A stretch of DNA of 64,000 bases from Limnanthes douglasii subsp. nivea (taxonomy: Eukaryota > Streptophyta > Magnoliopsida > Brassicales > Limnanthaceae). Position 1 is the stretch's first letter. Each line of letters begins with the position of its first letter. This document shows positions 10,330 through 20,052 of the stretch, in pieces. Location of the stretch: assembly GCA_036936605.1 (NCBI GenBank), contig JAUPFV010000002.1:163424813-163488812 (forward strand). The letters run 5' to 3'. The notes beneath the pieces are model-generated. The model was not told where the DNA came from. It did not search any database and saw only the letters and a program-made list of their open reading frames with translations. The position numbers and the translations under genes were made by a program.

Positions 10330-10880
10330 TAGACGTGTGACATGCTATGCCAAAACTTGTTATTAGTCACCGGTGTTTGACACTTGTTGTATTCTTGCTA
10401 CTAAGTTTTTTCGTCTCCAAAACGAGTCATATTTGTTTAAGAATGTTGCATATATAATCACTGACGCGTGATAATTAACCATACAGATTTATAATTTTTT
10501 GTGACAAATCCGGTGATTAGACATTGCACATCCAAAATACCTTTAAAAAGGATTTGTATATTTGGATTTAAAATATCATATAATCGTATTTGTAGTCGTG
10601 CTAGTGTTGATGTACGCTCCGTTATCATAAACAATGGATATTTTGCGTGTGAAATGTTCAATGACCGTATTTGTAACAATTATTTTATAACTTTATGTCG
10701 CACGTGTCACCGTATGGTTAATTGACACACAACAGTGACCATATATGCAACATTTTAAAACAAAAAATGACTCGTTTAGAGACGAAGAAACACAACAGTA
10801 ACCATATATACAACAAGTACCAAACACCGATGATCAGTCACAGTTTTTAGCCCATAACATAGCATGTCATGTGACATTAC
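10330..10880. mobile_element. Foldback MITE-like palindrome, about 550 bp
   Basis: The two halves are imperfect reverse complements along almost the whole length, centred near 10600. Matching pairs include CATGCTATG (10341) with CATAGCATG (10858), CGGTGTTTG with CAAACACCG, CGTCTCCAAAACGAGTCAT with ATGACTCGTTTAGAGACG, TGTTGCATATAT with ATATGCAACA, and AATTAACCATAC with GTATGGTTAATT. Similar-length open frames on both strands (10458-10679 and 10501-10725) are a consequence of the palindrome. Exact ends and target duplication are not clear. It could be a non-autonomous DNA transposon; superfamily not determined. Confidence 0.75.
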
Positions 10881-11064
10881 AACCTATTGACTTTTGATTT
10901 TTGTGCTGTTATTTTTTTGTTCGTTCTGTGTGTTGTGATAACAACATCTTTAAAAAGTATAAAGTACCACCATTTAAATATCGTTTATCTCTGTCGTTCG
11001 TATAGTCAAAGGTGAAAATATTTCCTCTTGAAAACTTGATTAAAATCTCTTTGATAGGTAAGAT
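10881..11064. other. Spacer, nothing recognised
   Basis: AT-rich DNA between the palindrome and the SINE target site. No gene, repeat or LTR seen, in particular no trace of the 3' LTR expected for Tat-B. Confidence 0.5.
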
Positions 11065-11072
11065 ATAACATT

Positions 11073-11282
11073 GCTCCGAAAGGGGTAGCCGAGTTGGTGA
11101 AGTACGGAATGCTCGTGATCAAAGATCATGAGTTCAAATATTTCAACAAACGCTTTTTTAGCTGAACCTGTCACCTTGTGTGGTTTACCTTCTGACATTG
11201 GTTTGCAGGCTATTGCATCAGGCTGAGGGTTTATCCTGTGTGCACTCATTGAGTAACGACTACGGATTCTCTCCAAAAAAAA
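11073..11282 (+). mobile_element. tRNA-derived SINE (copy 1) with target duplication
   Basis: A 210-bp unit with a box-A-like TAGCCGAGTTGG at 11086-11097, a weak box B (GTTCAAATA, 11132-11140), a body containing TGTGGTTTACCTTCTGACAT and GGTTTGCAGGCTATTGCATC, and an A tail at 11275-11282. It is flanked by ATAACATT at 11065-11072 and 11282-11289. The same body occurs in reverse at 24300-24488. The 3' half resembles the plant Au-type SINE as I remember it; the family name should be treated as tentative. Confidence 0.8.
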
Positions 11283-11289
11283 TAACATT

Positions 11290-11858
11290 TGGTTAATCAT
11301 TACGACGACTGCGGCGTCGTTGAGTGGCACGAAGCTTCCGGTGCTGTCTGTGCCCGGGAGTCCGCATACTTTTCTGTTGCGGGGTAACTGACGGACTAGC
11401 CCTTTCCTTGTACAACATGCTGGTGCCTTTGGCCCTGAAAGAGCGCCGGGCAGGGGAACTGAGCCAGAGGCTGTCGGGCGCGGAGGCGAAAGTTGTCGCT
11501 CGGGAAGAAGAGGCGTGGAAGGCTAAAGCGGCCCAAGAACTGGCGAATGAGCGGCTCAAGGAGACCGAAGAGGCCTTGGAGCAGTTAGGAAGACCGGGGA
11601 GGATCGTGCCGCGGGTTTGGTGCAGAGATCACTGACCTGAAGACAGCTAACACCATTTTTGCTGAAAAATGCAAGAAGTGGATGGAGAAGGAAACAGCCG
11701 AAGCTAAGGCCGTGTACGTGCTGACTTTTCATCATCGCTTTCCTGACCTTCCCCTCGGGTCGATGTGGCTGGACGTTCCGGAGGACGACCGCCCTTCCGA
11801 TGTTGTTTCTGAAGACGATGATTCGGATGACACCGAGTCGGAGGAAAAGGATGATTGA
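11290..11858 (+). pseudogene. Antisense coiled-coil gene of Tat-B (C-terminal part)
   Basis: Plus strand, antisense to Tat-B. One frame (11324-11600) reads LALKERRAGELSQRLSGAEA and a Lys/Glu/Ala-rich heptad stretch (AKVVAREEEAWKAKAAQELA), typical of a coiled coil. After a one-base shift near 11605 the gene continues FGAEITDLKTANTIFAEKCK, then FHHRFPDLPLGSMWLDVPED and an acidic tail (SEDDDSDDTESEEKDD) to TGA at 11856-11858. The N-terminal part is missing at the junction near 11290. Position and acidic end match the antisense genes of Tat-A and Tat-C, though the sequence is different. Function unknown. Confidence 0.7.
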
Positions 11859-12072
11859 TTCCCGACGTCGTCTGATTTTGTTTTTTTTTTGTTGTTTTAA
11901 AATTTGTTAGTGCGGGGACTGCAAAGTCCCTTGTAAACCTTCTTTGTAGGCAAAATTTCAAGACAGTCAATATATTATTCATACTTATGCTTTTTACGAA
12001 TGTTGCATTCCATTCTAGTTTTATAAATCCATGCGAGGGTCAGAAATTTAGGACGTAATCAGTTCGGTCAAT

Positions 12073-12450
12073 AAAAACCTGTGAAGGTTCTGTTGATCAA
12101 TGTAAATTTGAAAATTTTCCCGTAGGGTAGGGAATTTAAGATGTAGATCAATGTGAACACTGAAAAACCTGTGAAGGTTCTGTTGATCAATGTAAAATTG
12201 AATTTTTTCCCTTAGGGTTGGGAATTTAAGATGTAGATCAGTGTGAATACTGAAAAACCTGTGAAGGTTCTGTTGATCAATGTAAAATTGAAAATTTTCC
12301 CGTAGGGTCGGGAATTTAAGATGTAGATTAGTGTGAACACTGAAAAACCTGTGAAGGTTCTCTTGATCAATGTAAAATTGAAAATTTTCCCGTCGGGTCG
12401 GGGATTTAAGATGTAGATCAGTGTGAACACTGAAAAACCTATGAAGGTTC
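12073..12450 (-). repeat. 90-bp tandem repeat, 4.2 copies, in Tat-B 3' UTR
   Basis: AAAAACCTGTGAAGGTTCTG starts at 12073, 12163, 12253, 12343 and (truncated) 12433: an exact 90-bp period with few substitutions between units. It lies between the integrase stop (12674) and the antisense gene (ends 11858), the hypervariable 3' region where Tat elements are known to carry arrays that can grow into satellites. The bases 11859-12072 and 12451-12673 hold no gene that I can see. Frames such as FTLIYILN repeated every 30 residues are by-products. Confidence 0.92.
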
Positions 12451-12673
12451 TATAAGGAAATCAAGATTATTCAAAAGAATCGTCGATCGGCTCGTCAACC
12501 AACCGAGTCGTCCGTAACACTTCAAAGATGGAAAGGAAATTTTTTTTGATTAAAGGGGTCGGTTGCTATCGATGCCTCATTAAAACCTCCTCGCGCCACC
12601 GAGGTAGGAAATAGTGCATCCCCGACCCAAAGGTTTTTACATAAATAATGCTCTGAATTTACAAAATACTAAA

Positions 12674-13852
12674 TTACTCCAAATACAATTTCAGATGTTC
12701 AATGTTCCATGGTAGTCTTAATGAATGCCCGAGCTTATCTTGCAAACGATATGTCCCGCTCTTGACTTTCTCTATCACTTCGTATGGTCCTTCCCAGTTC
12801 GGGGCGAGCTAACCGAGGCTTTTATCTTTAGTATGCAGAAAAACTCGTCTCAGAACCTTATCACCGACTTTGAATTCCCGCCGTCGTACTTTGGTCGCAT
12901 ACCGACTCCTCATTAGGGTCTGATAATGTAAAGAATTTAGCTGAGCACGGTTCCATTTTTCTTCTATGAGGTCGAGGGCCAACCGTCTATTACCTTCTTT
13001 TGCGTTTTCGTCATAGGTTCCGATCCTGAAAGACGGAAAAATAGATTATGCCGGAGTGACCGCGTCCATGCCGTATACCAAAGCATAAGGCGATTCTTTA
13101 GTCACCGTTCGAGGTGTAGTTCGGTAATCCCACAATACTTCCTGCAAATAGTCTGGCAATTTGTCAGCTTTTCCTTCGAGGTTCTTTTTGAGTCCGTCGA
13201 GAATCGTCTGGTTGGTGACTTCGACTTGTCCGTTCGCTTGAGGGTGGAATGGGGCAGAAAAACATTGTCTAATCCTATGAGTTGTGCAAAAAGATTTCAT
13301 CTCTCTGCTATCGAATTGGGGTCCGTTGTCCATGGTGAGCTTCTAGGGTACCCCGAACCGGCAACAGATATTAGACCAGATGAATCTGACGATGTCCTTA
13401 GTCTTGGTGGCAGATAATGGTTCGGCTTCCACCCATTTGGAAAAGTAATCTACGGCCACCACGATCGTTTGTCTCCCACCAGCGGCCATTGGTAGTGGCC
13501 CTACAACATCGATTCCCTAGCGGTCAAAAGGTAATCCTTCAGATATGAATTATAAAGGGGTCACGGGCACGTTTATTATGTTCGCGAATCTTTGACAAGT
13601 GTCGCAGGTTTTCACTATCTGCTGAACATCTGCCGTTATCGTCGGCCAATAAAATCTGGCGAGAAAAATTCTCCTTATCAGGGCCTTGTAACCACAATGG
13701 GCCGCGCCCTCCCCGTCATGTAACTCGGACACAATGATCTGTGACTCATGTACCCCCAAGCACCTCAGTAGGGGCCGGCTGAACGACTTTTTGTATAATA
13801 CGTCGCCCAACAAAACGTAGCCTCTGGATTTGTTGCACACCTTTTGGGCTGA
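12674..13852 (-). pseudogene. Tat-B integrase (main copy)
   Basis: In gene order: zinc-finger region with HCGYKALIRRIFLARFYWPT and CDTCQRFA (13550-13840), a damaged stretch holding VVAVDYFSKWVEAEPLSATK (about 13400-13475), the core MDNGPQFDSREMKSFCTTHR and FHPQANGQVEVTNQTILDGL (13046-13333), a stop after DAVTPA at 13046, then the C-terminal region ending LPWNIEHLKLYLE with TAA at 12674-12676. Asp, Asp and Glu of the catalytic centre are recognisable. The reading frame is cut on its 5' side by the miniature element at 13858. Confidence 0.85.
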
Positions 13853-13857
13853 CGCGC

Positions 13858-14204
13858 TGATGACGCGACGGAAACAGAAGAAGAAGCAACGATAGATGAA
13901 ACCCTAATTCAAGGGTAACATGATGCAACCCTAATCTAAGGGTAACAAAGAGTGAAATTTTCAGAGATAAAAAATCTATTATTCCAAAAACTTCAAAATA
14001 ACTTAAGGCATAAGAGGATTTATATAATAACTTCTCAAAACCCTAAATTAGAATACAAGGAAATAAAATAAATATTTTAAAATAACATAAAATCAAATCA
14101 AATAAAATCTTAATATAATTAGATTTGATTTAAATACATAAGATATTTGAATAAAATAAAATAAAATTAATAAGGCTTTTGTTTGGACTTTTTGGGCTAC
14201 ATCA
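13858..14204 (-). repeat. 3' LTR of miniature element
   Basis: 347 bp, identical in length to the 5' LTR. AT-rich with a TATATAAAT-type box on the minus strand near 14017-14027, a plausible promoter. Ends are TGATG...CATCA on the minus strand. Confidence 0.9.
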
Positions 14205-14290
14205 TCCTCTCCTGGTTGACAAGAATTCGTCCTCAAATTCACAGCACCATCACCATCAAGAACCCAAATTATATATTTTATTTTATTCAA
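14205..14290 (-). pseudogene. CRM-like integrase tail kept in miniature element
   Basis: Read on the minus strand toward the polypurine tract, the frame gives NLRTNSCQPGEDDV and runs through the tract into the LTR. The CRM-like elements in this window end their polyprotein with [14 protein letters not shown] at exactly the same place, immediately before and across the LTR border. This suggests the miniature element derives from a CRM-type (or close chromovirus) parent by internal deletion. The match is short, so convergence cannot be excluded. Confidence 0.6.
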
Positions 14291-14365
14291 TCGTCACATT
14301 GGGAAGTATAATTGTTGACCTTATCGGAATAAGATAAATTCTTCTCGGGTGTTCCTTATTCGAAG

Positions 14366-14608
14366 TCACACTGAAGCCATCCAGTTGAAGGAAAAAATAG
14401 TTTCGAAAACCTTTTCATAGCCTGAAGACAACATCCCCATGTCCAGTTGATGAAAAAAAATGGTTTTGAAAACCTCTTCATAGCCTGAGACAGCATCTCG
14501 ATAAGCAATTTTTACCTTGATTCGACGATTGGTAGCCAATTTAAACTCCCTCAGTAACCGGTCAATATGATCGTCATTGAAACGCCTAGTGTGTCTCCCG
14601 CATACCAA
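14366..14608 (-). CDS. Small open frame in miniature element, partly duplicated
   Basis: An 80-codon minus-strand frame (MVCGRHTRRFNDDHIDRLLR and on) not matching any domain I know; its start resembles the basic N-terminal region of chromovirus gag proteins only loosely. The second half contains a direct duplication: SGYEEVFKTIFF and, 22 residues on, SGYEKVFETIFS, from a DNA duplication of about 66 bp. Function unlikely or unknown. Confidence 0.35.
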   Translation of the reverse strand: MVCGRHTRRFNDDHIDRLLREFKLATNRRIKVKIAYRDAVSGYEEVFKTIFFHQLDMGMLSSGYEKVFETIFSFNWMASV

Positions 14609-14714
14609 ACGATCTTTGAGATCTTCATGGCCGTATGTTGTTCTCTCCTTTAGACCTTGAATCAGATGAAATCAAGATTCAGAAACATGCTTGACCCGTA
14701 GCAGGAACTGAGGC

Positions 14715-14727
14715 TCTGATACCAAAC
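14715..14727 (-). other. tRNA-iMet primer-binding site of miniature element
   Basis: On the minus strand TGGTATCAGAGC follows the 5' LTR end after a few bases, complementary to the 3' end of initiator methionine tRNA, the usual primer of plant LTR elements. Confidence 0.85.
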
Positions 14728-15074
14728 TGATGACGCGGCGGAAATAGAAGAAGAAGCAACGATAGATGAAACCCTAATTCAGGGGTAACATGATGCAACC
14801 CTAATCTAAGGGTAACAAAGAGTGAAATTTTCAGAGATAAAAAATCTATTATTCCAAAAACTTCAAAATAACTTAAGGCATAAGAGGCTTTATATAATAG
14901 CTTCTCAAAACCCTAAATTAGAATACAAGGAAATAAAATAAATATTTTAAAATAACATAAAATCAAATCAAATCAAATCTTAATATAATTAGATTTGATT
15001 TAAATACATAAGATATTTGAATAAAATAAAATAAAATTAATAAGGCTTTTGTTTGGACTTTTTGGGCTACATCA
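14728..15074 (-). repeat. 5' LTR of miniature element
   Basis: 347 bp, partner of 13858-14204. About 98 percent alike by eye, so the insertion is fairly recent and younger than the duplication within Tat-B, whose second copy lacks it. Confidence 0.9.
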
Positions 15075-15079
15075 CGTGC

Positions 15080-16151
15080 TATCGTCCGACAGTAAACCTT
15101 CGGCTAGAAAGGCTATAATATCTCGTCGCTAATCCGAAATAGTTATCGAAGACACCTGACAAGCTATTTCGGGCCGATATCCAGCTCTTTCCTCTTTATG
15201 ATGGATGGGTTTTCTTGTTCGGTTATCCAGCAATAGGCCGACGCTAGAGAGTCGGCTACCATATTTTATGTTCTTGGGACATGTTCATATGTTACCTTAG
15301 CGAACAACGCGGCTATCACCCTTAATATGGCTAAGTACTGAACCAGATGCTCTTTTCTGGCTTCCGAGGCTCCCGAGGCTTGATTTATCAAAAGTTGAGA
15401 ATCGCTAACGAGACGTACATGTCTAGCTCCACATACCTGTGCTAGTCGTAAACCGGCCAGGGCGTCCTCATATTCGGCTTCGTTGTTAAAGTAGGAAAAC
15501 CAAATCGGATTGCCTGATGCATACTTATGCCCGTTGGGGGACTATCTGTACGCCTGCTCCGCAGCCATTTACGTCCGACCCCCCGTCGGTGCGGATGGTC
15601 CACTCATTTTGTTCGGCTTCTCCAGACGGTGCGTCTTGGTCTGGGCGGTCGAAATGGAATTCCACTATGAAATCCGCCAGAACTTGGCCTTTAATGGCCG
15701 TCCGTGGCTCAAAATTAATGTCGAAATCGCCCAACTCCACCGACCATTTTGACATCCTTCCTGACATGTCCGGGCGCTGAAGAACGTACTTGAGTGGAAA
15801 CGAGATGCGGACGACAATGGGGTGCGCTTGGAAATATGGCCACATTTTTCGCGCCGCGGTTACCAATGCCAAGGCCATTTTCTCCAGCCTTAGATACCGC
15901 GTTTCTGCGTCCAGTAAGCTTTTGCTCACGAAATATACCGCTTTAGGGGCCGCTCCCGACTCGCTGATCAATGCCGAACTCACTTCAAAATCTAAAACTA
16001 CTATGTAAAGGAAAAGAGTCTCGCATGTCAGAGGCTTGGTTAGAAGGTTTGGGGATGATAGATAAGTCTTGATTCCTAAAAAGGCCGCGTTACAATCCGA
16101 TGTCAAACAACATTTTTGGCATTTCTTAGGACCTGAAAAAACGGAGCGCAT
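15080..16151 (-). pseudogene. Tat-B RNase H and archaeal-type RNase H (main copy)
   Basis: The frame 15525-16151 contains RNase H (LFLYIVVLDFEVSSALISES, KAVYFVSKSLLDAETRYLRL, KMALALVTAARKMWPYFQAH) followed by the Tat-specific second RNase H (EWTIRTDGGSDVNGCGAGVQ). The normal DAS of the first enzyme is changed. At 15525 a frame break separates the rest of the second RNase H (NNEAEYE..., 15080-15520). The duplicate copy at 19878-21356 has the same region in a single open frame. Confidence 0.85.
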
Positions 16152-16980
16152 TTGTCAGATGAACGAGAGATAAACCGATTTAAAGCCGCCAGACGCCCGG
16201 TTAATATCTGGACTTCCTTGATATTCTTAGGCGGAGTCATGTCGGTCAGAGCTTGGAGTTGAGTCGGGTCGGCCTCAATCCCCTTTTCGCTAACAATAAA
16301 CCCTAAGAATTTGCCCGACCTTACCCCGAAGGAAAATTTTTCCGGGTTGAGCTTGAGATTTATACCCCTGAGGTTGTCCAAAGTTTCTTTCAAATCGGCG
16401 AGATGCTCCTCGTCCGTGCCGCTCTTTACTAACATGTCGTCGATGTAGACTTCCATATTCAGCCCTATCTAACAATCGAAGATTTTGTTAACCATCCTCT
16501 GATAAGTTGCTCCAGCGTTTTTTAGTCCGAACGACATGACTTTGTAGCAATACAAGCCTCGGCCTGTTATGAACGTCGTTCTTTCCTGATCCGCTGGGTG
16601 CAACTTGATCTGGTTGTAGCCCGCGTACGCGTCCATGAATGACAGCAGTCTATTTCCTGATGTCGAGTCCACCAACGGACATTGGGAAGGGATCCTTCGG
16701 GCACGCCCGCATTGAGGTCGGTAAAGTCCACACACATCCTCCACTTCCCGTTTTTCTTTTTTACCAGGACCGGGTTGGATGTCCAGAGCGGATAACTCGA
16801 CTCCTTAATGTGTCCGACGCTGATCATTCTTTCGACTTCTCGCAGAATGATTTCTGCCTTTTTTCGGGAAAAGGCTCGACACTTTTGTGAGATAGGTGTT
16901 ACATTTTTGTTGATAGTTAGCTTGTGAATCACATGATTCTCTGGGACTCCTGTCATGCCCGTCGAACACCATGCGAACAA
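16103..16980 (-). pseudogene. Tat-B reverse transcriptase (main copy)
   Basis: Two open pieces. 16567-16980 carries CSTGMTGVPENHVIHKLTIN, SYPLWTSNPVLVKKKNGKWR and MCVDFTDLN. A small deletion near 16675 (about 13 bp, compared with the duplicate) shifts the frame, so that MDAYAGYNQIKLHPADQE and LKNAGATYQRMVNKIF are read from a second frame (16469-16744). 16103-16456 begins MEVYIDDMLVKSGTDEEHL: catalytic YIDD is intact. A stop separates the palm from the YIDD block. Confidence 0.88.
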
Positions 16981-17128
16981 ATCTAAATTCTCTTATAGTA
17001 AAGATAACAATTGTTTCCTGAAGGCTGGTGACAGCCGAATTCCGATCTGCAAGGCTTTCGCTTCAGTGAATGGGTATTTCTCACATTCTTCATCGGTGGT
17101 TAAAAAACCGGGAGCTTCCCTAGGATCA

Positions 17129-18104
17129 TCAACGGGTAACGACCCCAAAGGAAGCCCCTTTAATTGCTAGTCCCGCGCTTGTGCCATCTCTTGATCCTTT
17201 TTGGGTGCTAAAGCCGCTCGGTAACACTCCCGCGCCGCTTTCTGGCCGCTCCGGACTATGCCCACGTTGTTTCCGACCACGTATTTCAAACATTGATGAA
17301 CTGTGTGGATTATACCGCATGCATTCGTGATAACCATGATCTGCCAAAAATAGCATTGTGAGAAGCCGGCGCGTCCACCACCACAAATAAGACTCTGACA
17401 TCTTTCTTGAACGGTTCGCGGCCTAGCTGAACGATACCCTCGAACTCACCAACCACGTCTGCTGCCAAACCTGTAAACCGCACGATAGTTCAGTCGGACC
17501 GCATAATGACCGGAGGTGTCCTGAACTTCGCGAAGGTGGATGCGAAGATTATATTGGCTGAGTTGCCGGTACCTACAAGAATACGCCGGACATCTTCCCC
17601 CGCAATGGGTGCCCTGATAACGATGGCGTCTTCATGAGGGCCAGCTATATCTCTCATGTCGTCGTCATCAAAATATAGGATCGGTGAAGGGATACCTTTT
17701 GAGTGGGGATACGGTCGGGCTTCCAACTGGGTAGCCAGATTCACGATATGCCGTTTTCTAGAGGAGTGTGTGGTGCCTGCCATAGAGTCTCCACCAAAAA
17801 TAGTCAATGATTCAAAAATTTTACAAAGGTTTCTTACATTCCCAATACTTCCCGCAACTCCTTCTTCAATCATCCCAATGATGTGGCGGTTCGCCTCCGG
17901 GTCGAGGTATTCGATCGAAACATCAAACGGGTCGGTGACTTCGGAAATGGTCATGGTGGTTTCGGACTTCGGTATCGTTACGACCTCTCTCGAAGTGGTA
18001 CCCGGTTGAGCTTTCTTTTTCACGTACTCTAGGAGGTTCACGTGCTCTATCAACATCTGTATCTCCTTTTTTAGGGCAATGCAATCCTTAGTATCGTGTC
18101 CCAC
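17129..18104 (-). pseudogene. Tat-B protease with lost catalytic Asp (main copy)
   Basis: 17490-18104 opens in the zinc-motif end of gag (GHDTKDCIALKKEIQMLIEH), runs through SIGNVRNLCKIFESLTIFGG, the RKRHIVNLATQLEARPYPHS block and DAIVIRAPIAGEDVRRILVG to the active site, which reads GTGNSA instead of DTGSSA in the duplicate (22470). The change of Asp to Gly removes the catalytic residue. The protease tail and linker to RT (17129-17489) are frameshifted. Confidence 0.8.
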
Positions 18105-19507
18105 GTCGTCTGGTAGTGACAGTACCGGTTGTTCCTCTGCTCCCGAGGCGTTGGTATAGGGAAAGGCCTCCGATACATCCCACTTTTCTTAATCTTTTCG
18201 TAGATCGAAGACACGCATTCCGTCAAGTCAGCGAAGTAAGCGGGCCGGATCCACTTGTTAGACATGGGTCGCGAAACTAGTTGATTCGTCTGCCTTGCTT
18301 TTTGGCTCGGGGGGGCCGAAGGCTTGACTGACAAGGATTGGGTTGGTGGTATCGTGCTGAACGACTGTGCTTGCTGAGCGTAGCTGAATTGAGCCCCGTG
18401 TTTTATTACGACCGAGGCTTGCGCGCTCTGCTGAATTTGCGCTGCCAGTTCGGACGCCTCGGTCTCTTCTATCAGTATCTGTTTTTCTATTTCGGCCAGA
18501 AGGGCGAAAAAAGTAAACACTTGTTTTTTAGTAACTGCTTGCTTCATCGGTCCCCGGAGCAAGCCCAAACGATACGCGGTTAGCGCCACATTCTCCTCAC
18601 AATGGTCCAGGTCGGTCTTAGCGTCAACAAAACGCGTGGTGTAATCCCTGAGGCTATCTCCCAACCTTTGCTTACAATTCATGATGGTATCTCCATTAAC
18701 TCGAAAATTCTTGCTTCCGACAAAGTGTTGTCGAAACAATGTCCAGAACATCCCGAAGTTTTTAATACAACCCTACGGTAACCGGTTGTACCACTTGGAC
18801 ACCTGATCCTTGAAGGTCATTGAAAACGCCCGACATAAAAGTTTATCGTTGTTGTCGAAGCTCAACATAAAGTTTTTGAAGGCTTCCAAGTGGTTATCCG
18901 GGTCCCTCTTTCTGTCATATTTTTCCAACTTGGAAATATCGAACCTGTTCGGGAGATGCCCCGACAATATCTCGTCGGACAACGGCGAGGCTCTCCAATT
19001 CATCCCGAACCCGAACGCTCCGCCTCCGAGCCCTTCGGTCTGAATCCCGTAGAGACCTTCATCCCCGGGGTTGATGAATTGACTACTAGTTCGGTACCCC
19101 TTGTTCTGGCTGTTCGAAGGTTGCCACTGGACCTGAGGCAGAGCTACCCGCTCTTCTCTGCTGCCTGCTTGCATTTCTTCTTTCTCAAACGACGTCGGTG
19201 CTCTTTTATCGGTGCTACCCTTCTTGTACTTAGGAGAGTCTAACCAGGGCGCCCTGTTCCGTCGAGAACGGTTTTTCTGTGCGCGTTTGTTTAACCTTTC
19301 CTTGCGTCGATACTCCATTCCCGATGAGTCGTTCGTAGTGTAGTCGGTGGAGACGCCGCGGTTATTCCCCGGGTACCGCTCCTCTCTGACATTCTGCCTA
19401 CCCTCCGAACGGGGCGCCCGATAATATCTAACAGGTCGGGCCTCGATACGATGTCCCGGAGTCGGGTCGCCTTTGTCGCGGTCATCAATGAGTGGGTCTT
19501 TACCTTT
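18071..19507 (-). pseudogene. Tat-B gag, middle and C-terminal part
   Basis: 18773-19318 has a basic N-terminal stretch (RRKERLNKRAQKNRSRRNRA), then LPNRFDISKLEKYDRKRDPD, HLEAFKNFMLSFDNNDKLLC and SMTFKDQVSKWYNRLP. After a break near 18760, 18071-18751 continues MFWTLFRQHFVGSKNFRVNG, SLRDYTTRFVDAKTDL (capsid core) and a Gln/Ser-rich linker to the zinc-binding CHY..H region. Upstream, 19319-19507 also reads as gag and fits onto the N-terminal piece at 23426-23629 once the inserted 3.9 kb is ignored. Confidence 0.82.
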
Positions 19508-20052
19508 TCCTTAGTCTTGGTGGCGGATAATGGTTCGGCTTCCACCCATTTGGAAAAGTAATCTATGGCCACCACGATCGTTTGTCTCCCGCCAGATGCT
19601 ATTGGTAGTGGCCCTACAAGATCGATTCCCCAGCGGTCAAAGTGTAATCCTTCAGATATGGATTCTAAAGGGGCCGCGGGCACGTTTATTGTGTTCGCGA
19701 ATCTTTGACAAGTGTCACAGGTTTTCACTATCTGCTGAGCATCTGCCGTTATCGTCGGCCAATAAAACCCGGCGAGAAAAATTCTCCTTATCAGGGCCTT
19801 GTAACCACAATGGGTCGCGCCCTCCCCGTCATGTAACTCGGACACAATGATCTGTGACTCATGTACCCCCAAGCACCTCAGTAGGGGCCGGCTGAATGAC
19901 GTTTCGTATAATACGTTGCCCAACAAAACGTAGCCTCGGGCTTTGTTGCGCACCGTTCGGGCCGACGTGCTATCGCCGACAATAAACCTTCGGCTAGAAA
20001 GGCTACAATATCCCGTCGCCAATCCAAAATAGTTATCGAAGATACCTGACAA
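19508..20052 (-). pseudogene. Tat-B duplicate: integrase N-terminal half
   Basis: From about 20000 down to 19508: KARGYVLLGNVLYETSFSRP, HCGYKALIRRIFLAGFYWPT, CDTCQRFANTINVPAAPLES, FDRWGIDLVGPLPIASGGRQ and YFSKWVEAEPLSATKTK, i.e. zinc finger and first catalytic Asp. The open frame then crosses the junction and reads on for about 70 codons in what is really gag DNA. So the integrase lacks the second Asp and the Glu and cannot be active. Confidence 0.85.

Larger units (their letters stand above)
13858..15074 (-). mobile_element. Miniature LTR retrotransposon (TRIM-like), 1217 bp
   Basis: Two 347-bp direct LTRs (13858-14204, 14728-15074; about 6-8 differences by eye) enclose 523 bp. LTRs run TGATGTAGCCC to CATCA on the minus strand. 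The side next to 14728 has the tRNA-iMet primer site (TGGTATCAGAGCC, read on minus), and the side next to 14204 has a polypurine tract (AGGAGAGGA, minus). Flanks are CGCGC (13853-13857) and CGTGC (15075-15079), a 5-bp duplication with one CpG-type change; the empty site GACGTGCTATCG is present in the Tat-B duplicate near 19962. No RT or integrase core, so it must be mobilised by another element. Slightly longer than classic TRIMs. Confidence 0.93.

Noticed and set aside
10458..10725. Two 73-74-codon frames on opposite strands
   Set aside because: They mirror each other because the DNA is palindromic; no coding motif.
11073..11145. A functional tRNA gene
   Set aside because: Box A is good but box B and stems are poor and it continues into a SINE body with an A tail.
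12212..12430. Minus-strand frame with repeated FTLIYILNSRP blocks as a repeat protein
   Set aside because: It is the 90-bp tandem array read in one frame (90 is divisible by 3); the array is in an untranslated region.
19291..19510. A natural extension of integrase
   Set aside because: The frame crosses a rearrangement junction; the DNA beyond 19508 is gag in another frame.
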